A stretch of 64,000 nt of DNA from Candidatus Ruthia endofausta (GTDB taxonomy: Bacteria > Pseudomonadota > Gammaproteobacteria > PS1 > Pseudothioglobaceae). The translations under genes and the position numbers were made by a program. Under the pieces are notes generated by a model. That model did not search any database. It saw only the letters and a program-made list of their open reading frames with translations, and was not told the origin of the DNA. The number at the start of each line of letters is the position of its first letter. The first letter of the stretch is position 1. The stretch lies in the NCBI RefSeq assembly GCF_013342985.1, contig NZ_CP054490.1:496001-560000 (forward strand), in the 5' to 3' direction. Shown here one piece after another: positions 59,280 to 64,000 of the stretch.

Positions 59280-60620
59280 ATGACTTTTTTGAACTTTTTT
59301 AAATATTCACTATTTTTAACGCTTTTTTATACACTTTTTGGCATTTATACACCCACATTAGCTAAAAGCGATGCTGAAAAACAAAAAATAGAAGCTTTTT
59401 TCAAAGATCTTGAGACATTTACGGCTGTTTTTAGCAATATTAAACAGTTGTACGTTGATAATGTCGATAATAAAAAACTATTTAACCATGCTATTAAAGG
59501 TATGGTCAGTGGATTAGACCCGCATTCAAGCTATCTTGAGCCCAAAGAACAGAAAAATCTGCTTGAAAGTGCCTTAGGTAAATTTGGAGGTCTTGGTATT
59601 GTTATTGGCATGAAAAATGAGGCCATTCAAGTTATTTCTCCTATTGACGATACGCCCGCCTATAGAGCCGGCATCCAAGCGGGCGATTTAATCGTAAAAA
59701 TTGGTGATAAGCCAGTACGTGGCATGACTTTGGAGGATGGTGTTGAGTTAATGCGTGGCAAAGCAGGTACTGATATCCAAATTACCATTGTGCGTAAAAA
59801 TAAGAAACCGTTTGTTGTTAATATTACTAGAGAAATTATTACCATTATCTCGGTTAAAGGCTATTTACTGGAAAAAAATATTGGCTATATACGTATCTCT
59901 AGCTTTCAAGATCCAACAGCAGAACTATTCAAACAGACTTTTAATGATTTGATTGAAGAAAATAATGCCCAACTTAGCTCATTAATTCTTGATTTGAGGA
60001 ACAATCCAGGCGGTATTTTGGATAGTGCAGTTGATATATCAAATTTATTTCTTGACAAGAAAGGACTGGTGGTTTACACCAAAGGTAGAATTCCAAGCTC
60101 AAATCTTAAATTCAAAATAAAATCAGGTGACATCATGCAAGGATTACCTATTGTTGTACTAATCAATGAAGGCTCAGCTTCTGCATCAGAAATTGTTGCA
60201 GGCGCATTGCAAGACCACAAACGCGCCATTATTATGGGCAGTACTTCGTTTGGAAAAGGCTCGGTGCAAACCATTCTTGAGTTTCAAAAAGGCTATGGAC
60301 TTAAACTTACAACTGCCAGATATTACACACCAAATGGACGCTCTATTCAAGCCAAAGGTATTGTGCCTGATATTGAACTAAAGAACATTAGTCTAGAAAA
60401 TGAAGCAGAAAAATCAGTGATTGAGACTAAAGAAAAAGACCTTGATGGTCACTTGGAAGTTGAGGATCCTTCTAAACTCTCTTCTAAAGAAATACTAAGC
60501 GCCCAAGAAAAAAACAAAGAAAAACAAAACAGAATAAGTATTGAAAAATTAAAAAAAGATTATTTTGTACACGAGGCCACAATTTTATTAAAAGCTTTAA
60601 CGGTTTTAAACAGCCAATAA
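59280..60620 (+). CDS. CtpA/Prc carboxyl-terminal processing protease
   Basis: This is a secreted S41 serine protease that trims C-termini in the periplasm. A signal segment (LFLTLFYTLFGIYTPTLA) precedes a PDZ domain (about residues 85-165, with GFGGLGIVIG). The catalytic Ser-Lys pair lies in NEGSASASEIVAGAL and TSFGKGSVQTI. The 446 residues match the short CtpA group. No Shine-Dalgarno site is seen: the ATG follows the tandem repeat directly. A Lys/Glu-rich tail closes it. The dead parA follows. Confidence 0.93.
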   Translation: MTFLNFFKYSLFLTLFYTLFGIYTPTLAKSDAEKQKIEAFFKDLETFTAVFSNIKQLYVDNVDNKKLFNHAIKGMVSGLDPHSSYLEPKEQKNLLESALGKFGGLGIVIGMKNEAIQVISPIDDTPAYRAGIQAGDLIVKIGDKPVRGMTLEDGVELMRGKAGTDIQITIVRKNKKPFVVNITREIITIISVKGYLLEKNIGYIRISSFQDPTAELFKQTFNDLIEENNAQLSSLILDLRNNPGGILDSAVDISNLFLDKKGLVVYTKGRIPSSNLKFKIKSGDIMQGLPIVVLINEGSASASEIVAGALQDHKRAIIMGSTSFGKGSVQTILEFQKGYGLKLTTARYYTPNGRSIQAKGIVPDIELKNISLENEAEKSVIETKEKDLDGHLEVEDPSKLSSKEILSAQEKNKEKQNRISIEKLKKDYFVHEATILLKALTVLNSQ

Positions 60621-61130
60621 TAGCAATTACACTTTCTGTTGCAAACCAAAAAGGCGGCGTCGGTAAGATAACAACAACTGTCAATCTAAGTGGGGCATTA
60701 AAAGCCATTAAAAAGCGCATATTGCTTGTTGATACCAGTTCTCAAGGTAATGCAACGATGGGTTGTAGCGTAGATAAATATAACCTTAATATTCTATTTG
60801 TGAGTTGCAGTGTAAGTACTACGCATTAGAAGGTTTAAGTGCATTGATACAAACGATTGATAAAATCAAATCAACTAATCACAATCCTAACTTGAAGATT
60901 ACAGGTTCAATACGCACAATATTTGACACAAGGAATAACTTATTCAATGAAGCGCCTATTCAGTTGCTTCAATATTTTTTTTCACACAAAGTCTTTAAAA
61001 CATCACCCCTAGAAATGTATTAACAGAAGCGCCGAGTTTTGTAGAAAATGTAATTAACTATGTAAGATTATTCAGAGGGGCAATTTCTTATATCTCCTTA
61101 GCCAGTGGAGTGCTGGAAAACGTTAATTAA
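60620..61130 (+). pseudogene. parA/soj partition ATPase, broken
   Basis: The frame begins right at the ctpA stop with no start codon and reads ITLSVANQKGGVGKITTTVN. The Walker-type Lys motif KGGVGKTTT has Thr changed to Ile at the first Thr. ILLVDTSSQGNATMG follows, then the frame is lost. It resumes as ALEGLSALIQTIDKIKS and SIRTIFDTRNNLFNE, with further breaks to ISYISLASGVLENVN and a TAA at 61128-61130. ParA drives chromosome segregation with ParB and parS. It is clearly dead. Confidence 0.9.
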
Positions 61131-61135
61131 TTAAT

Positions 61136-61501
61136 ATGGAAAAGATTTCAAAACTAGGGCGTAGATTGGATATATTATCAGGACAAGTGCCTGCTAAAAG
61201 CAAGCAAGCTGCTTCCGAAAACAACTTAAAAATGTTAAATATTGGTTGGTTGTAAACAAAGAAAGTTCCAGTCTAGAAAGGACATTGACCCCGATACGCT
61301 AAATGAATTAGCCAAAAAAGTGTTTAATCCACTCCCTAAAAATCAACTTCAATCGAGCCATGTATTTTAGAGCTAATACAAACTTTAAGTAAAAAGCTAG
61401 CCTCAAAAACTGAAATTAAACCAAATGACAATCAAGGAAAAATTATTATTCATTATCAATCAATAGATGAGTTGGATAATATTCCAAATTACATTAACTA
61501 A
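61136..61501 (+). pseudogene. parB partition protein, broken
   Basis: It starts MEKISKLGRRLDILSGQ, as expected for a ParB N-terminus. Only scraps of the central part remain (a shifted DIDPDTLNELAKKVFNPL). It ends in frame with DNQGKIIIHYQSIDELDN, close to the ParB C-terminus, at a TAA at 61499-61501 that overlaps the lepB stop. Most of the DNA-binding middle (about 200 residues in the family) is deleted. It follows the dead parA. Confidence 0.8.
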
Positions 61502-62382
61502 TCAAAGCCACCGATTCTATCAAGCTTTAAAGATTCATCCCAGTGCATCCAAATACCAAACGCTTTACCAATAATGTATGATTCTGGCACAAAACCCCAA
61601 AAACGAGAATCACTACTACGAGCACGATTATCACCCATCACAAAGTAATGCTTTTCTGGTACAGTTAGTTCTACACTTTTAGAGTGTTGATTTGGATCTA
61701 GCAAAATATGATGCGGGTTATTGTCTAATAATTCACGCTTATGCTTAAAGCCCGTCATGATTAAGCCCGATTCAACACCTTGATACACACCAATATTTTT
61801 ATTATTAATTTTTACACCATTCACATACAAACTATCTGCACGGTAAATTATCTTATCACCCGGAATGCCAATGACACGCTTAATAAAATCAGCACCCTGA
61901 TATTTTGATTTTTTTTCATAATTAGGATACCTAAATACAACAACATCGCCCCTTTCAGGCTTTGAAAACTCGATTATCTTTTTATTTAAAATTGGAATAC
62001 TAACACCATAATCAAACTTTGATACCAAAATAAAATCGCCTGTTAATAAGGTTGGCATCATTGAATTTGAAGGAATTCTAAAAGGCTCAATAACAAAGCC
62101 TCGAAGTACAAACACTAATAGCAATACTGGAAAAAACTCAGCCGACCATTGTACTATTTTAGGGCGATCTAGATATTTTTCAAATTTGTTAAAACGTAAA
62201 AATAAGGCAAAATGGACAAACCTCCCCAAGGTTGATTTTTTCGTTTTATCTGCAACTGGCGTTTGCGTATGACTAAAGAATAATTGATCAATCATCACAA
62301 TAACAAAAGCCAGTGTTAAAAATAAAGCCAAGAATGAAGAAACATCCCATGCAAAAAAAGGTGAAGCGTTTTCAATTGTCAT
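61498..62382 (-). CDS. lepB: LepB, signal peptidase I
   Basis: This membrane protease removes signal peptides. Two N-terminal membrane segments (FLALFLTLAFVIVMI and FFPVLLLVFVLRGFVI) are followed by the catalytic Ser in IPSNSMMPTLLTGD (near residue 105) and the catalytic Lys in GADFIKRVIGIPGDK. The C-terminal GDNRARSSDSRFWG motif is intact. The ATG at 62382 is preferred over an in-frame TTG 21 bases upstream. It is divergent from the DsrC-like gene. Confidence 0.95.
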   Translation of the reverse strand: MTIENASPFFAWDVSSFLALFLTLAFVIVMIDQLFFSHTQTPVADKTKKSTLGRFVHFALFLRFNKFEKYLDRPKIVQWSAEFFPVLLLVFVLRGFVIEPFRIPSNSMMPTLLTGDFILVSKFDYGVSIPILNKKIIEFSKPERGDVVVFRYPNYEKKSKYQGADFIKRVIGIPGDKIIYRADSLYVNGVKINNKNIGVYQGVESGLIMTGFKHKRELLDNNPHHILLDPNQHSKSVELTVPEKHYFVMGDNRARSSDSRFWGFVPESYIIGKAFGIWMHWDESLKLDRIGGFD

Positions 62383-62401
62383 AATAAAAATAAGCGAATT
62401 C

Positions 62402-62433
62402 AAAAAGTAATTATTATATAATAATTACTTTTT
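62402..62433. promoter_or_regulatory. perfect 32-base palindrome between lepB and the DsrC-like gene
   Basis: A perfect inverted repeat (15-base arms AAAAAGTAATTATTA at 62402-62416 and its complement at 62419-62433, with a 2-base centre) lies between two divergent genes. It could be a shared operator. It may also form a cruciform or RNA hairpin, but the A/T content makes it weak as a terminator. Its centre is about 30 bases before both start codons. Confidence 0.6.
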
Positions 62434-62450
62434 AATTGATGGAGAAAGAA

Positions 62451-62777
62451 ATGGCATTAGCTGATTTAGAAAGAGATAATTATGGTTACCTAAAAGATCT
62501 TAATGAATGGAATGAAGACATTGCTCGTGAGTTAGCAGAAGAAGAAGGTGTCAACTTAACAGATAACAGCTTTAAATTAATTAATTTTTTACGTGGTGAA
62601 TACATCAATAACAACGCCAACCAGCCTAACGAGCGCAACATGGTCAAAGGCTTAAAAGATGACTGGAAAGGTAAATTAAGCACTAAAGAGTTATACGTAT
62701 TATTTCCAAAAGGTCCTGCCAAGCAAGCAGGTAAAATTGCTGGACTGCCTGAAACTAAACGCAAAGGTGGCTACTAA
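62451..62777 (+). CDS. DsrC/TusE-superfamily protein lacking both conserved cysteines (RspA-like)
   Basis: The 108-residue protein follows the DsrC fold over its whole length (LNEWNEDIARELAEEEGV near residue 20; FLRGEYINNN). In DsrC a Cys lies in the motif KQACKIAGLPKP and a second is next to last. Here the motif reads FPKGPAKQAGKIAGLPETK and the tail ends KRKGGY, so both are absent. It therefore cannot carry sulfur as DsrC or TusE do. Cys-free relatives (named RspA) are thought to be regulators. The ATG at 62451 follows a GGAG site. Confidence 0.85.
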   Translation: MALADLERDNYGYLKDLNEWNEDIARELAEEEGVNLTDNSFKLINFLRGEYINNNANQPNERNMVKGLKDDWKGKLSTKELYVLFPKGPAKQAGKIAGLPETKRKGGY

Positions 62778-62828
62778 ATTTTAACCTCCTTTGTTAAAAA
62801 ACACCTATTCAAGCGTCTTTTTTTATAA

Positions 62829-64000
62829 TTAAATTTCTGTAATATTCATGCCCGAAAAATTAGCCAATTCAACAAAATTGGGAAACGAAGTTTTGACATT
62901 ATCCACACCTTCAATTTCAATGTCGTGATGACACCTTAAAGAGGCAATGGCGAATGACATAGAAATGCGGTGGTCATGGTGAGATTTAATCGCAACATTA
63001 GGCTTTAAAAAAACACCGCCTTGAATTTTAATACCATCCTCAAGCACTTCATTCTCAATACTAAGAATATTCAAACCATCTGCCATCACTTGAATACGAT
63101 CAGATTCCTTAACTCTTAGTTCTTTGGCACCAGTCAGTATGGTTTCACCCTTGGCACAGCTGGCTGCAATAAAAATAACGGGAAGTTCATCAATGGCTAG
63201 TGGCACTAAATTTTCAGGAATGTGGATACCTTTTAGTCGCGCTGATTGAATGCGAATATCGGCTAACAACTCTCCACCAATCTCACGTTTATTTGATAAG
63301 CTTAAATTAGCACCCATTAACTTCAAAATATCAATAACACCTGTTCGTGTTGGATTAATATTAACACCAGTAAGGGTTATATCTGCTTTTGGTGCAATTG
63401 ATGCAGCTACCATAAAAAATGCAGCTGATGATATATCGCTTGGCACTTGTATTGCAAAAGCACTTAACTGAGCACCACCTGTTAAACATATTTTATTTCT
63501 ATTAACACCCACCTTGTAACCCAAGCCTTTTAACATGCGTTCAGTGTGGTCTCGTGTGGGTGCTGTCTCTTTAATGCAAGTTTCACCTTGTGCATATAAA
63601 CCCGCTAAAAGCACACAAGATTTTACTTGCGCTGAAGCCACTGGCAAATCATAATGAATGCCTTTTAATATTTGCCCGCCTTTAATTTTAAGGGGTAATT
63701 TGCCATCATTACTTTCAATCACCGCACCCATTTTAGTTAAAGGATTAATAACCCTACTCATCGGACGCTTTGATAGTGATTCATCACCACACAATTCACT
63801 AGCAAACGTTTGCGCCGCTAATATGCCAGATATTAAACGAATAGAAGTGCCAGAATTACCTAAATTAAGTGGTGCTAAAGGTTTTTTTAGCCCATTAAGA
63901 CCCACTCCATAAATAGTAACATTATCACCATTACGCTCAATTTTAACCCCCATAGCTTGAAAGGCTTTTAAGGTTGACAATGCATCCTCTCCTTCTAAAA
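62829..64000 (-). CDS. aroA: AroA, EPSP synthase (N-terminal part outside the window)
   Basis: AroA joins shikimate-3-phosphate with PEP, two steps after AroK encoded here at 19.7 kb. The frame runs off the right edge; about 390 of the usual 430 residues are present. NLGNSGTSIRLISGIL, MSRVINPLTKMGAVIE and the catalytic-region ITLTGVNINPTRTG are conserved, as are the KESDRI and PDGMAI-type motifs (LRVKESDRIQV). It is intact as far as seen and ends at TAA 62829-62831. Confidence 0.95.
   Translation of the reverse strand, partial: LEGEDALSTLKAFQAMGVKIERNGDNVTIYGVGLNGLKKPLAPLNLGNSGTSIRLISGILAAQTFASELCGDESLSKRPMSRVINPLTKMGAVIESNDGKLPLKIKGGQILKGIHYDLPVASAQVKSCVLLAGLYAQGETCIKETAPTRDHTERMLKGLGYKVGVNRNKICLTGGAQLSAFAIQVPSDISSAAFFMVAASIAPKADITLTGVNINPTRTGVIDILKLMGANLSLSNKREIGGELLADIRIQSARLKGIHIPENLVPLAIDELPVIFIAASCAKGETILTGAKELRVKESDRIQVMADGLNILSIENEVLEDGIKIQGGVFLKPNVAIKSHHDHRISMSFAIASLRCHHDIEIEGVDNVKTSFPNFVELANFSGMNITEI

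Overview
The window is AT-rich, gene-dense bacterial DNA, and almost every well-preserved gene is a housekeeping gene of clearly gammaproteobacterial type. Examples are acpP-fabF, iscRSUA-hscBA-fdx, cmk-rpsA-ihfB, murA-hisG-hisD and rnc-era-recO-pdxJ-acpS. Two features point to a reduced genome still losing genes. First, nearly every gap longer than about 300 bases holds a recognisable but broken gene. Second, the amino-acid, nucleotide and cofactor pathways are kept while envelope, toxin-antitoxin, partition and adhesion genes are wrecked. A DsrC-family protein, a remnant of a secreted thioredoxin, rhodanese/metallo-hydrolase remnants and a persulfide-sensor-like ArsR protein suggest a sulfur-oxidising organism. 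My best inference is a thiotrophic gammaproteobacterial endosymbiont of the vesicomyid-clam type (the Ruthia/Vesicomyosocius group). This rests on gene content only; no search was run.

Layout. 1-2 kb: tail of a broken queC, then acpP and fabF separated by a strong hairpin. 2-6.3 kb (minus): prlC, tRNA-Ser(GGA) and metG, whose C-terminal tRNA-binding domain is shattered by frameshifts. 6.3-8.6 kb: mrp/apbC, then a decayed unknown locus and a decayed inverse autotransporter (invasin-like). 8.6-14.3 kb (minus): iscR-iscS-iscU-iscA-hscB-hscA-fdx, with a two-gene zeta-kinase-like insertion between hscB and hscA and a likely IscR-controlled promoter. 14.3-22.6 kb (minus): cysE, a lipid A acyltransferase, ttcA, a dead M61 peptidase, a TolC-like protein, aroK, a small zinc protein, ilvE and lysC.

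22.6-30 kb: the most decayed stretch. It holds dead RND exporter, lipoprotein-sorting, rhodanese/MBL, methyltransferase and SlyD-like genes, with intact M48 peptidase, small cytochrome c, rsgA and a DUF423 gene among them. 30-36.3 kb (minus): tRNA-Lys, ihfB, rpsA, cmk, a MazG-type gene, lysS, a dead TPR gene, yjbQ and ccmH. 36.3-45.6 kb: uup and a HAD phosphatase; uvrC with a small membrane protein; mlaC-murA-hisG-hisD; a dead PhzF-like gene. 45.5-52 kb: ffh, a cytochrome c assembly protein, a dead dinJ-yafQ pair, lepA, bcp-ubiG and a small secreted protein. 51.7-55.1 kb (minus): acpS-pdxJ-recO-era-rnc. 55.2-64 kb: a stand-alone Cas6-like protein, a dead thioredoxin, thyA-lgt, tRNA-Arg(CCG), an ArsR regulator, an MlaC-like protein, ctpA, dead parA and parB, lepB, a DsrC-like protein without its cysteines, and the edge-truncated aroA.

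Functionally the intact genes cover Fe-S cluster assembly, amino-acid synthesis (His, Leu/Ile/Val, aromatic, Asp family, Cys), peptidoglycan and lipid synthesis, translation and tRNA modification, and cytochrome c maturation. The points most worth a second look are the insertion in the isc operon, the Cas6-like orphan, the cysteine-free DsrC relative, the truncated methionyl-tRNA synthetase and the broken parAB.
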